From Laspinema sp. D2d (lineage in GTDB: Bacteria > Cyanobacteriota > Cyanobacteriia > Cyanobacteriales > Laspinemataceae), in contig NZ_JAMXFC010000016.1 of assembly GCF_025370755.1 (NCBI RefSeq), positions 58,117 to 122,116 on the forward strand: a DNA stretch of 64,000 nucleotides, in the 5' to 3' direction. Of the stretch, positions 36,000 through 46,800 are shown in pieces. The translations under genes and the position numbers were made by a program. How positions within the stretch are numbered: the first letter of the stretch is position 1; the number at the start of each line of letters is the position of its first letter. The notes under the pieces are model-generated. The model was given only the letters and a program-made list of their open reading frames with translations. It searched no databases and had not been told where the DNA came from.

Positions 36000-37817
36000 A
36001 TGCACAGGTATCGACCTTATTTAAGTTTAGCGGGTATCCTCATTCTGGGTACTGTCCTGCGGTTTGCCCAATTAGAGGCTAAACCCATCTGGTTAGATGA
36101 AATTCTCACCGGGTTATTTAGTTTGGGACAAAGTTATGAGAAGATTCCGTTAGATGCAGTTTTTCCTTTAGCACAATTTGTTGATATTTTCCGTTTAAAT
36201 TCAAGTTCTAGTTGTGGACAAATTGCCGAAACAGTGGCAAGGGAATCGACTCATCCCCCGCTGTTTTTTTGCTTAACTCATGGATGGTTGAGGGGCGATT
36301 GGGGGTCTTGGATATGGCAAACGAGATCGCTCTCGGCATGGTTTGGCGTGGGGGCGATCGCTGCGATGTATGGATTAAATCGCATCGCCTTTTCTCGGCA
36401 AGCAGGGGTCATGGGTGCGGCAGTAATGGCAGTCTCTCCCTTTGCCGTTTATCTCTCCCAGGAGGCACGCCATTATACCCTACCGATGCTATTAGTTATT
36501 TTATCCCTGATGGGATTGATTCAGATTCAAAAAGATTTACATCATCGGGAAACAATTCGCCCTTGGGTGGGAATCAGTTGGGCAATTTTTAATACATTAG
36601 GACTTTACACCCACTATTTTTTCTTGTTAGCTTGGGTCGCTGAATTATTGACGATTTTAGCGTTAAGTTTGGGGAAATATCTGCATCCTGGAAGACTGGG
36701 ACTACAGCAACAAAGCTCCCCTGAACTGGCTAAAGGGATGGTAACTTGGCTGAGTTTGGGGGGGTATAGTTTGCTGCCCTTGTTGTTTTATCTCCCTTGG
36801 TTACCCACCCTGCACAACCATTTCAACCGTCCCGAAACCGATTGGTTTAAACCCTTTGAACCATCATGGGTAGATAGTATAGCGCCGATTTTTCAAACCT
36901 TAGCTGGTTGGTTAGTGATGATTGTGGCATTCCCGGTAGAAAATCAACCCCTGTGGATAGTTATTCCTTCGGTGGTTTTCATGCTGCTATGGTCCGGGTA
37001 TTTTTTACTTTCTATTACTCCTGGAATTAAAGCCCTTTTTAAAAGCCCAAATACCCGATTTTTGGGTCTAAGCTTACTATTTTTTACAGCAGTTGTTTTA
37101 TTAGAATATTTGACAATTGTTTATGGGTTTGGGAAAGATATTACTTCCGCTGTGCGCTACCACTTTATCTATTATCCGGGAATTTGTGCATTATTGGGCG
37201 CGAGTTTGAGCATGAAACCTGTGGGGAGAGAAGAAACAAACCCGTCTGCGCCGGTTCTTTCAAATCCGCTTGCTAACAGTCGATTTCCTATCTTAGCCCG
37301 CGCCCGCTGGCTTCCTCCGTATAGCCCCACCCTTCAGGGTGCAGGTTCGTATTTAATTCCCAGTTTTCTAATTGTGGGGCTGATCAGTAGTATTTTTGTG
37401 GTGTCAAATTGGGTATTTCAAAAGTCTTATGATCCCGCAGGGGTAGCGCACCAGCTCAATTTAGAACCGTCGGTTCCCTTGGTGGTGGTGGTGGGATATG
37501 AGAATATGCAAGAGGTGGCTTTGGGGTTAAGTTTTGCTTTGGAATTAGATAAAATCCGAACCCGGAATTCACCCGAGACGGGATGGGCATTTATGATGCG
37601 ATCGCCCAGTTATCAATCCGTCTGGGAAAATCTGGCTAAAATCTCAAAAATACCGCCTTCTGCGGTTAATTTATGGATTGTGGCCCCGGGTTTGCGTCAG
37701 CGAGAATATCCGCCTCAATTGATGTTAGGCGATCGCCTCTGTAATCTTGACCCTAGTCAGTATTATCGGCTAGGAATTCCCTATCAACTTTATCGGTGTG
37801 CAAGAGAGGAAAATTAG
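36000..37817 (+). CDS. GT39/ArnT-like membrane glycosyltransferase
   Basis: 605-residue polytopic membrane protein of the PMT/ArnT (GT-C) kind, transferring a sugar from a polyprenyl-phosphate donor in the periplasm (family knowledge). The first helix is followed by EAKPIWLDEI, where the Asp-Glu pair is the GT-C catalytic motif. FSRQAGVMGAAVMAVSPFAVYLSQEARHYTLPMLLVIL carries the typical second conserved block. About ten to twelve hydrophobic segments run to residue 470; a soluble C-terminal region of about 130 residues follows. A copy of a dispersed palindrome lies in frame within the coding sequence (37293-37348), encoding ILARARWLPPYSPTLQGAGS in a loop before the last helix. The stop codon TAG lies inside a second copy. 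Confidence 0.86.
   Translation: MHRYRPYLSLAGILILGTVLRFAQLEAKPIWLDEILTGLFSLGQSYEKIPLDAVFPLAQFVDIFRLNSSSSCGQIAETVARESTHPPLFFCLTHGWLRGDWGSWIWQTRSLSAWFGVGAIAAMYGLNRIAFSRQAGVMGAAVMAVSPFAVYLSQEARHYTLPMLLVILSLMGLIQIQKDLHHRETIRPWVGISWAIFNTLGLYTHYFFLLAWVAELLTILALSLGKYLHPGRLGLQQQSSPELAKGMVTWLSLGGYSLLPLLFYLPWLPTLHNHFNRPETDWFKPFEPSWVDSIAPIFQTLAGWLVMIVAFPVENQPLWIVIPSVVFMLLWSGYFLLSITPGIKALFKSPNTRFLGLSLLFFTAVVLLEYLTIVYGFGKDITSAVRYHFIYYPGICALLGASLSMKPVGREETNPSAPVLSNPLANSRFPILARARWLPPYSPTLQGAGSYLIPSFLIVGLISSIFVVSNWVFQKSYDPAGVAHQLNLEPSVPLVVVVGYENMQEVALGLSFALELDKIRTRNSPETGWAFMMRSPSYQSVWENLAKISKIPPSAVNLWIVAPGLRQREYPPQLMLGDRLCNLDPSQYYRLGIPYQLYRCAREEN
37293..37348. repeat. Dispersed palindromic repeat inside a coding sequence
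   Basis: TTAGCCCGCGC, then GGCTTCCTCCG, then TATAGCCCCACCCTT and CAGGGTGC. It aligns without gaps with the copy at 37814-37869: the first 11 bases and the 15 bases TATAGCCCCACCCTT are identical. It is read in frame through the glycosyltransferase gene without creating a stop. Confidence 0.75.
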
Positions 37818-37869
37818 CCCGCGCAGGCGGGCTTGGTCCCTATAGCCCCACCCTTGAGGGTGTGGGGTT
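37814..37869. repeat. Dispersed palindromic repeat between GT39 and raf1
   Basis: Two linked hairpins, AGCCCGC-GCAG-GCGGGCT and CCCCACCCTTGAGGGTGTGGGG, fill the whole 52-bp gap between the convergent glycosyltransferase and raf1 genes. The first bases supply the TAG stop of the glycosyltransferase, and the last T-rich bases touch the raf1 stop. It likely works as a bidirectional terminator. Confidence 0.8.
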
Positions 37870-38964
37870 TTATTCATCCATTTGCCACATTTCCTTAGTG
37901 AAATCTTCATCAAAAAATTTCTTAGGACGCAGCACTAACAACACTTGACCGAGAAATTTAATCTCCGGTTCTTGTTCAAACCACTGCATTTTGAGTTTTC
38001 CATTTTCTTCCCACAAAAAATACCCATTCGGGTCCCATTGGCGGGCAGCGCGATCGACTAAAACGAGAACTTCTTCCGCTTTTCCCGGTAGGTCAATCGG
38101 TAAATCATCGCTATGCCAAAGGATCGTCACTGGGTCCTCGGCGCGTAAGAGAACTTGCCAACTGGGAACGGGAACCCAGGCGGCATTTCCAGAGGATTTG
38201 ACGATGCCAAAGGGTTCTTCAGGTTCAATCAGGGGAACTGCTTGTAAATCTTCCACGGTAAGGGGCATTCTGCCGACAACGGGGAGGATTTTAGGCAGTT
38301 CTTCAGCGGATTCTAAACGGTAAACGGATAGGGTGGGTGCAGATCGAGTCGAGGTGACGGTAAAATCGGTGAGCAGTTGTTCAACTTGTTTACGGGCAGT
38401 GACTGTATGGGCGAAAGATAATCCTCGGGCAATTAAGCGCGATCGCTCTTGGAAATCGGATTTTTGACGCGCCAGTTTCCAACATTGATAGGCGACAGCA
38501 TCCCCAGGATGGGTGGAAAAAGCTTCCGGAATTTTAGAGAGTCGGGATAAATCTTTCATCGCTTTAACAAGTTCGTGAGTCTCGTCAACATCAAGGTTTT
38601 TCCCTACAATAAACTCGGCAGCTTTAGCCCGTTCTTCTTGACTGAGGATGCGCAATTCATAAAGAATATCGCTACCTTTGCGATTAAAATACGCCTGAGT
38701 ATCTTCCGAAACTCCAGTGGCGATGATGGAGTTATAAACTTGATAACCCACCATAATTTGATTTTGTTGAATCTGCTCAAAGCCGGTGTCTTCAAAAATT
38801 TGTTGGGAATTATAACCGGCTTTTTGTAAGCGTTGGCAGGCCATTCCCCAGCCCACCCAGTTTCCTTCTTTACGGCGCAGTAATCGGATTAAATCTTCGA
38901 TTTCTTCGGGGGATAAAGCCGCTTCTGTATTGGGCTTGGACATTTCAGGTGAGCTATCTGTCAT
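37870..38964 (-). CDS. raf1: Rubisco accumulation factor 1 (Raf1)
   Basis: 364-residue cytoplasmic assembly chaperone that stabilises Rubisco large-subunit dimers before the small subunits join. The N-terminal helical domain reads LSPEEIEDLIRLLRRKEGNWVGWGMACQRLQKAGYNSQQIFEDTGFEQIQQNQ and continues to RQKSDFQERSRLIARGLSFA. A linker leads to the C-terminal beta dimerisation domain (VYRLESAEELPKILPVVGRMPLTVEDLQAVP, WVPVPSWQVLLRAEDPVTILWHSDDLP). Length and order match the family. Start ATG at 38964; a second ATG at 38943 would remove seven residues. The Rubisco genes themselves are not in the window. Confidence 0.95.
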   Translation of the reverse strand: MTDSSPEMSKPNTEAALSPEEIEDLIRLLRRKEGNWVGWGMACQRLQKAGYNSQQIFEDTGFEQIQQNQIMVGYQVYNSIIATGVSEDTQAYFNRKGSDILYELRILSQEERAKAAEFIVGKNLDVDETHELVKAMKDLSRLSKIPEAFSTHPGDAVAYQCWKLARQKSDFQERSRLIARGLSFAHTVTARKQVEQLLTDFTVTSTRSAPTLSVYRLESAEELPKILPVVGRMPLTVEDLQAVPLIEPEEPFGIVKSSGNAAWVPVPSWQVLLRAEDPVTILWHSDDLPIDLPGKAEEVLVLVDRAARQWDPNGYFLWEENGKLKMQWFEQEPEIKFLGQVLLVLRPKKFFDEDFTKEMWQMDE

Positions 38965-39037
38965 GGGTTCTCAATTAATAATTCAGCGTCAAAGTGAGCA
39001 GGTTGGAGAGGTCGTGAGGGGGAAAGATTTTAGGGGT

Positions 39038-39961
39038 TTACGGGGCCAGGTTTTTTAGGCTATCTACCGCCAGTCGTAGTTGTCCGTTATGAGTTTCTAG
39101 CAACTGTTGAGCCTCTTCTTTGTTGAGATGAGTCCAATGCATGATTAAGGCTAGTTTGACCGATCTCCCGCTTTTTTCTAACAGAAACCCCGCCTCCTGG
39201 CGACTCAATCCGGTCAAATCTTCCAGTATTCTCAAGGCGCGGTCTTGGAGCTTTTTATTGGTGACCGAAACATCAACCATGCGGTTACCATAGACCTTTC
39301 CGAGCTTGACCATTACCCCAGTTGAGAGGATATTTAAGGCCATTTTGGTCACCGTTCCCGCTTTTAACCGGGTGGAACCGGCTAAAATTTCCGGCCCTAC
39401 CAGCAGGCGAATGTCGATATCCACCGGCACCTCCACCTGTTCGGCTGGAACACAGGCGATAAAAACTGTACTGGTCCCCCGACGACGGGCCGCTTGTAAC
39501 GCCCCTTGGACAAAGGGCGTGGTCCCCCCTGCGGTAATGCCCACGAGTACATCTAAGTCCGTGAGGTGGCGGCGGACTACCGCATCTTCCCCATCTTCGG
39601 CCCGGTCTTCTAGGTCCTCAGAACTGCGGATTAAAGCTCCCGCACCCCCAGCAATGATCCCCTGGACCATTTCCGGGGGTGTGCAGAAGGTGGGGGGACA
39701 TTCGGCAGCATCCAGGACTCCGAGACGTCCACTGGTCCCGGCCCCAATATAAAAGAGACGTCCGCCTTGCCGGAGTTTGTCTGCGGCGAGGTCAATCGCT
39801 TGGGCGAGTTGAGTCCGGGCGCTGGCGATCGCCGCTAAGGTTTTGGCATCCTCCTGGTTAAATAGATCCACCAATTCCAGGGAACTGAGTCGGTCGAGAT
39901 TTGCGCTACTGGGATTCACCTGCTCTGTAAGTAGATGTCCCCGTTCCTCCAAGTTTGTCAT
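39038..39961 (-). CDS. murQ: N-acetylmuramic acid 6-phosphate etherase
   Basis: 307-residue enzyme that cleaves the lactyl ether of MurNAc-6-phosphate to GlcNAc-6-phosphate in peptidoglycan recycling. A SIS fold is visible: GGRLFYIGAGTSGRLGVLDAAECPPTF, then IAGGAGALIRSSEDLEDRAEDG with the catalytic acid region, GITAGGTTPFVQGAL, and the C-terminal MVDVSVTNKKLQDRALRIL with UBA-like LTGLSRQEAGFLLEKSG. All segments match MurQ. No MurP or AnmK gene is adjacent, so the substrate probably comes from a separately encoded kinase. Confidence 0.97.
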   Translation of the reverse strand: MTNLEERGHLLTEQVNPSSANLDRLSSLELVDLFNQEDAKTLAAIASARTQLAQAIDLAADKLRQGGRLFYIGAGTSGRLGVLDAAECPPTFCTPPEMVQGIIAGGAGALIRSSEDLEDRAEDGEDAVVRRHLTDLDVLVGITAGGTTPFVQGALQAARRRGTSTVFIACVPAEQVEVPVDIDIRLLVGPEILAGSTRLKAGTVTKMALNILSTGVMVKLGKVYGNRMVDVSVTNKKLQDRALRILEDLTGLSRQEAGFLLEKSGRSVKLALIMHWTHLNKEEAQQLLETHNGQLRLAVDSLKNLAP

Positions 39962-40112
39962 GATTAAGCCATAGGTAGTGAATAATTAGAAATTCTGGAT
40001 GGGCACTTAGGATGGGGTTCGGGAGGCGGCTTGGACCAAAACAGCGCTAATCTCCCTCACCCAATGGCGATCGGCCCGGGGAAAGCCTTTGACCGGCCCT
40101 CCCCTGATAGAG

Positions 40113-40138
40113 CAGGGAGCGCAGAAGGCGCTACCCTG
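40113..40138 (-). terminator. Hairpin downstream of DUF3110 gene
   Basis: CAGGGAGCGC and GCGCTACCCTG pair with a single bulged A around a 5-base loop, 18 bases past the DUF3110 stop on the minus strand. The motif resembles a dispersed cyanobacterial hairpin, and no clear T-tract follows. Confidence 0.5.
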
Positions 40139-40156
40139 AACGAAAAAAGTACCGAT

Positions 40157-40525
40157 TTAGAGCAATCCTTCCAACTGCCGACGAATGCGATCGAGTTCTG
40201 ACTGGGGCAAATTATCATCCTCGGGTTTCGGGGTCTCCGGTTGCCAGTCCAGTTCATCCAGATTCGTTTCTGGGGGAATGGCTAACTCTCCTTCATGGAT
40301 CAGTTTGGAGTCATACCCCGCATCCCGGCAAAATTCCTCAATCTCCTCTGAGTCGAGGGGTTCAGGAATGGGACTAGCAAAATCCTGGGCCTCCAATAAC
40401 AGGGCATAACGGGTGGCGTCATCTTCCGACTCAAACATCAGGATCGTGTTGCGATCGCCAATCCGTAAGGTGTGGATCCCTTCATTCTCCGTGCGGGGAT
40501 TAAAGAGTAACACGAATACTCGCAT
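40157..40525 (-). CDS. DUF3110 protein
   Basis: 122-residue acidic protein of a cyanobacterial and plastid-lineage family (DUF3110) without known function. The conserved N-terminal core MRVFVLLFNPRTENEGIHTL, then MFESEDDATRYALLLEAQDF and EEIEEFCRDAGYDS, is followed by a variable tail rich in E, D and P with a final helix ELDRIRRQLEGL. It is probably soluble. Divergent from tamB; they share a 346-bp gap. Confidence 0.9.
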   Translation of the reverse strand: MRVFVLLFNPRTENEGIHTLRIGDRNTILMFESEDDATRYALLLEAQDFASPIPEPLDSEEIEEFCRDAGYDSKLIHEGELAIPPETNLDELDWQPETPKPEDDNLPQSELDRIRRQLEGLL

Positions 40526-40871
40526 AAGCTCAAACGATATTTCTAAACTTTGAGTAGTTTATCTTTAAGACGGGGCGAGCGCGATCTGTCTAGGGACTAT
40601 CCTCTAGGTAGACGGCAGACGAAACCCCTTAGATTAAAGTAAAAAATCAACCCTCCCACTCTTTGCCCGAATCAACCCGAGTCTTTACCCAGTCTAAAGC
40701 TACATCGGATGAGTCTCAAGTCTCCTGGGTTTGACTCCTTGGGATAGAAATCACCCATTTCCTGCGAAAGTCTTCCGTTAAAATTGGGGGATTTGGATTT
40801 TACGCAGTTTATTCCGGCGAAACCATCAAGTCTCGCAGTGTATGTAGATTAAGCGCTGTTGATATCACCAG
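40526..40871. other. Divergent promoter region DUF3110/tamB
   Basis: No gene is seen in this 346-bp stretch. It must hold the promoters for DUF3110 (minus) and tamB (plus). AGATTAAAGTAAAAAATC near 40631 is the most AT-rich part. No operator-like dyad stood out. Confidence 0.4.
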
Positions 40872-43800
40872 ATGACCCACTCCCCCAACTCTCCCCAACC
40901 TAAGCCCGATCCTCGGACTCCCTCCCGTCCCTGGGGTCCGCTACTCAAAAAGACCAGCCTGACTGTCGGTGCTCTCTTGCTTGTTGGGGGGGCCGCCGGT
41001 GCGGTCTATGGGTGGTATTTCGTGATGAATAAACTCTCCCCCCTGGTTAGCGAAGAACTCACGAAGCTCATTAAGCGCCCGGTTGCGGTGGGTCCGGTCA
41101 CCGGCTTCTCCCTCTCTACTATTAACCTGGGGAAATCCAGTGTTCCTGCGACTTCCACGGATCCCGATCGCGCCACGATTGAAAAGGTAGAGGTCTCCTT
41201 TAATCTCTGGAAGTTCTTACAAAGTCGCACCCTTGCTTTAGATATTAACTTGGTTGCACCGGATATTTATTTGGAACAAAATCGGGACGGAGTATGGTTA
41301 GAAACCACCCTGCATCCCAGTGATGATGAACCCGGTCCAATCAAGATTCAGGTAGACGCGATTCGCTTCGAGTCGGGACTTTTGGTGTTGGTGCCTTCTC
41401 CGGGACTGCGGGCAGAAATTGAAAATTTAGAAACGGTACCCCCGCCTCGGTCCCTGGCGATCGAAAATGTCGAAGGGGATGCTAAGTTTTTGGATGACCA
41501 AACTCGGGTAGCCTATCAAGTCCGGGCCAATCCCCGGGTAGAAATTCAAGGGAAACGCGGTCCTAATCCCAACTTGGTGGTGAGTGGAGAAACCCAACTA
41601 GAAAGCACAGAAACGCGCTTACGAATTCAGGGAAATAATCTGAATGCCCCAGATGTGATCCCGTTAATTCCTAATTTACCCTTGGTGGCCTATCAAGGTA
41701 GATTAAATGCTAATTTGACAATTCATTTGAGTAATGAAGAGTTATTTGGATGGCAAGGGGTTGCCAGTTTTTGGGATATTCATGGACAGTTAGTGGGGTT
41801 ACCCCAAGACCTGACTCAAGGGCGGGGTTTATTGCGCTTTTCCGAGTTAAGTGTCGGGTTTGAAAATGCCAGTGCTTTTTATGGGACAATTCCCGCTAAG
41901 GCTCAAGGGGTCATTGATACCGCCGGAGAAGGAGAATACAAGTTAGGAATTGAAATTTTGCCCGTGAGTACCGAGGAGTTTATTAAGACCTTGGAACTCG
42001 ATGTCCCCTTAGATATTGTAGGGGAATTGGCCGGGGAAATCCAACTCACGGGACGCTTGGAAGCGCCGATTGTGAATGCTGCGGTGGAGAATACGCAACC
42101 GATCGCCGTGGACCAAGTGCTGTTGGGGGTACTGCAAGCCAATGTGACCATTGCCGTGGAACAAAGTACCCTCACGGTTAACCAATTTCTGGCCCAACCG
42201 TTAGCGGGAGGCCAAATTACTGGGAAGGGGATTATTCCCCTAGAACCCATGCAGGCCCTCGCTTTGGAAATTGAGGCGCGAAATATTCCCGCCGATGCGA
42301 TCGCCCAACCTTACCTAGAATCCCCCCTCCCCCTTGTCCTCGGTTCGGCCAATGCCACGGCTAAAATTACCGGATCCCCAGAAAGTCCGACCACGTTAAT
42401 TCAGTGGGAGTTACCTCAAGCAACCTATCCCGGTCAAGGGGAAATTATTGTTCTCTCCGATACGGTGGTCGTTCCCAATGCCCGCTTTCAAGTCGCTGGA
42501 GGCACTGTGACAGCCAATGGGAGTCTCACCGATGACCGATGGCGTGCCTTTGTCAACGCCCAAGGAGTGGATCTCACTAAACTCGGGACACCGGGACCGA
42601 CTGCCCCTCCTGCAATTCCAGCGATTTTAACCGCCCGAGTTCAAGCAGAAGGCAACCTTGACCTCAATGCCAACGAACTAGCCGTGATCGCCCGGTCCTC
42701 GGTGGAGACTCCCGGGGTGGAAACTCTCACTGCCGATGCTACAGTGAATAACGGCCAATGGCAGGCGAATGTCAAAGCTTCCCAAGTGAATTTAGGAACA
42801 TTTATCCCTAATTTGGCAGTTCCCACAACCCTACCCACGGCGAATCTGACCCTGGGTGGCACTTTGGCGGGAACTTTAGACCCGAACAATCTCCAAGCAA
42901 CCGTCCAGGGTGAGTTACAGACTCCCGGGGGAACAGTAAATGCGGATGCGGGATTAAATAAGGGGGAGTTTGAGGTCATTGCGACTACGGCAGGATTCAC
43001 CGTAGATTCCCTGGCCCCCGGACTCCTGCCGGTCCCGGTGGCGATCGCCCAAGGACGGGTGAATCTGTCGGGGAATTTGGAGAATTTGGCCTTAAGTGCG
43101 ATCGCGGCTAACAGTCAAGTGCAACTGAATGTAGGCGGAAATCCCCTCACCGCCAACAGTCAACTCAACAACGGTCAATTAATCGCCACCCTCAATGCCT
43201 CGGAAATCCCCTTAGCGCCTTTCCTTCCCCAACCGGAAACCCTGCCGGTGGTTCTCACAACCGGGCGGGTGAATCTCTCGGCAGACTTATCAGGAGTTGA
43301 ACCTAGTTTAAATCCCGAGGATATTTTAGCCACGACGCAAATTCAGTTACGGGTTGGAAATGCGCCGGTTACCCTGGATGGGCGATTGGTGAATGGGGCT
43401 TTTGATGCCAGTTTCAATGCGTCCAATGTTCCTTTAGAACCCTTCCTCGGTCCTAACTTACCGGGTCCTGTCAATGTTGCCAATGGTCAAGGAACGGTGA
43501 CGGGCACCTTGGATACTTTGGAACTCAACGGCGTGAATGCGACTGGTCAATTTAACCTCAATATTGCCGGTGCTCCCCTGAATGCCAATGCTACCGTTCG
43601 CCGAGGCAACCTCCAAGGCACTCTCACTGCGGATAACCTGCAACTCGATCGCCTCTTTCCCGGTGTCTTACCCCTGCCGGTCCAACTTGCCCAAGGTCGA
43701 GTTAATATTGCCGGAAATTTAGCTAATCTCACGCCCGATACCCTCAATGCCACCACAGAACTTCGATTGAATCTCGCTAACGGAACCGCAGTGGCCGACG

Positions 43801-46800
43801 CTAGACTGCAAAACGGTAATTTTCGAGGGTCAATTGTGAGTAGTCCTTTATCCGGTGTTCCTGGGGCGACGGATGCTGCGGTTCCCATCACGCTGGGACG
43901 AGGAAGAATAACGGCAACGGGACGGTTTGGGAGTTTTGCCCCGGAAGATATTAATGCCAATTTGGAAGGTGAGGTACAACTGTTGGAAGGGACAGTCACG
44001 GCCCGTTCTACGGTGACTCGCGGCCAATTTGAGGCGACGGTGAATGGGGCGGAATTAGCCTTAGCACAACTCAATCCAAACCTGGCGGGAATCCAACTCC
44101 AGCAGGGTCAAGTGATAGCGCGGGGGAATCTCGCCAATGTCGGTCCCGAGACGGTGAATGCTACAGGGCAAGTGAGATTAGAAACCCCGGGAGGCAGTCT
44201 GCAAGGGGAGGGGCGTGTAAATCAAGGACTGTTCTCCGCCACGGTAACCGGCGATCGCATTGCTGTTAATCCTTTAATCCCGTTACCTGTCCCCGTTGTT
44301 GTGAATCAGGGCAATTTGGCCGTTTCCGGGAATCTTGCCACCTTAGAACCCCGGGCCTTAAACCTCACTTTGAATGCCAATCTGGATGTAGCCGATGCCC
44401 GAGGCGTGGCAACTGCTACAGTCCGCAATGGACAATTTAACGCATTGGTGACTACAAAAAACATTCAGGGCAGTCAATTGGCCCAAAATTTACCCAAAAC
44501 CTTACGGATTGGGGACGGACGATTGGCGGCATCGGGCCAGATTAAGGCGTTGGAACTTCAAGGCATTGATGCCCAGGCGGAATTACAACTCGCCCTTGCC
44601 AATGGCAATCTCACCGGAACGGGTACGGTTCAGAAGGGTCAACTCACAACGGTAATTAATGCCACCGGCATTGATGGGAATCAGTTTGCGCCGGAATTGG
44701 GGATTCCGGTGGCGATCGCCTCGGCGAAAACCACCGTTCGCGCCAACCTCACTAACTTCAACCCCCTTAACCTGGATGCCACAACCCAATTCCAGTTACT
44801 CGTCTCCAATGCCGCAGTTACCGGAGAAGGATTCCTGCGAAATGGACAATTCCAGGCTACCCTCCTCGCCGATGACTTCGGCTTAAATCAATTCGCCCCC
44901 AATCTCAACCCAAACCTCCAAATCTCTGATAGTCGAGTGGGATTAGCCGGAAGTATCACCGCCTTCACCCCTGCCGGAATCACCGCCACTGCCGAAGCAC
45001 AACTCGCCCTTGCCAACGGTCGCATACAAGCAGATGCTACATTAAATAACGGCAATGTGAGTGCCTTCGTCAACTCCACCGGCATCCAAGTCAATCAACT
45101 CGCCCCAGACTTACCCGTGTGGGTGGAACTCGCCAATGCCGACTTCCGCATCGATGGCAATATCGCCCAATTACAACCCCAGAATTTGGATGTATCCGGA
45201 GATGCCCGATTACGAGTGGCTGGAGGAACTGTCACCAGCACCTTTGGGTTAGATGGCGGAACCTGGAATGCCGTCTTACAGGCATCAGAACTTCCCCTAA
45301 ATGCCTTTGCCCCAAACTTGCAAGAACCCCTCGCCCTCTCCACCGGAAGCATCAGCCTCGCGGGAACCGCTGATTCTTTTGAATTGGCCGATATTCGCGC
45401 CACAGGAGAGGCAGAACTCATCTTAGACTCTCTGAGTCCTAACTCCCCTTTATCCCCCTTTGCCGCCAGCATTTCCCCCCTAACCAGCGCTTTCCAATGG
45501 ACAGGGAACCGTTTAGAAGTCTCCCAAATATCAGCCCCGGGATTAACCGCCCAGGGTACAGTGTTCGTAGATGTCGCTGGAATTCAAGCCCCGCAAGTCA
45601 CCGGATTTGACTTTAACCTGAATGTCACTGACTTTAATCTAGCCGGATTACCCCTACCCCTTGCCAACCTCCCCACGGAAACCGCAACCGGGGAACCCCT
45701 GCCACCCTTCATTGCTGGAACTGTGAATTTTGCCGGACAAATTACCGGAACTGCGCCTCAGTCCCCCCAACCTTCACCCTTTGATATCAATGTCATTGGG
45801 GATGTGCGACTCGACCAATTTGCCCTGTCTACCTTAGAATTTGAACCCGTCTTAACTGGACCGATTCGTGTCAATTCCGATGAGGTACAAATTGCAATTG
45901 AGGGAAGTCAGGATGCCATTTCCGTTACCCTGGATGAAAACTTTTTCCCGGAATCCTTCTTAGTACAAGCAGGGGAAGCGGTAGCTGAAGGGACAATTGA
46001 TAACGGCAATCTCCTCAATTTTGAAATCTCACAATTTCCCCTTGCCATTCTCAATGTGGTTATTCCCCCAGAACAAGGACCCGTGGGGGGTTTACTCTTC
46101 ACCCAGGGTCAAGTTAACCTAGATACCCAGGCAGCAACTGCCCAACTCGAAATCCGCCAACCTAGCCTTGGAGTCGTCCAGTTTAACGAAATCGTCGGTG
46201 AGATTTCCTTTGCCGATGGGGTCGGGACCTTAAATGGCGGGGCGTTACGGTTTGGACAAAGTGAGTATTTAATCCAAGCGAAGGCTGTCTTGGATGACGA
46301 CCCCAATTTTGAAGGGCGAATTGAAGTGGTCCGGGGTCAAGTTGAAGATATACTTCAGACCCTACAAATTTTTACCGTCGCCGACTTGCAACGGGGGCTA
46401 CAACGCCCGGAATATGCCACTCCTGAAACAGTGCAACCCGTAGATGTCGGACTCCCGGACACCTCCCTGATTGCCCAACTGCGACGGTTTTCTGAAATTA
46501 GTCAGCTTGTGCAACTCAACGCCCGGGCACAACAAGCCCCAGGCATCCCGGAACGGGTGGATATTCGAGGCATTCTCGGCGGTGAGATTACCTTTGCCGG
46601 TTCTGTCGAGACGGGCGTAGAGGGCGGGTTTGATATCCAAGGAGAAAATTTAACTTGGTTTACCCAAACCCCCTATCCGGCAATTATTGGAGGCGAGGTT
46701 GTGCGTCAAGAAGGCCGCACTTTAGATATTAATCGCGTCAGAATTCGCGGAAATGTCGCTGAGGGGGCGGTGACTTTCCTGCCCTTGCGAATTGAGGCCG

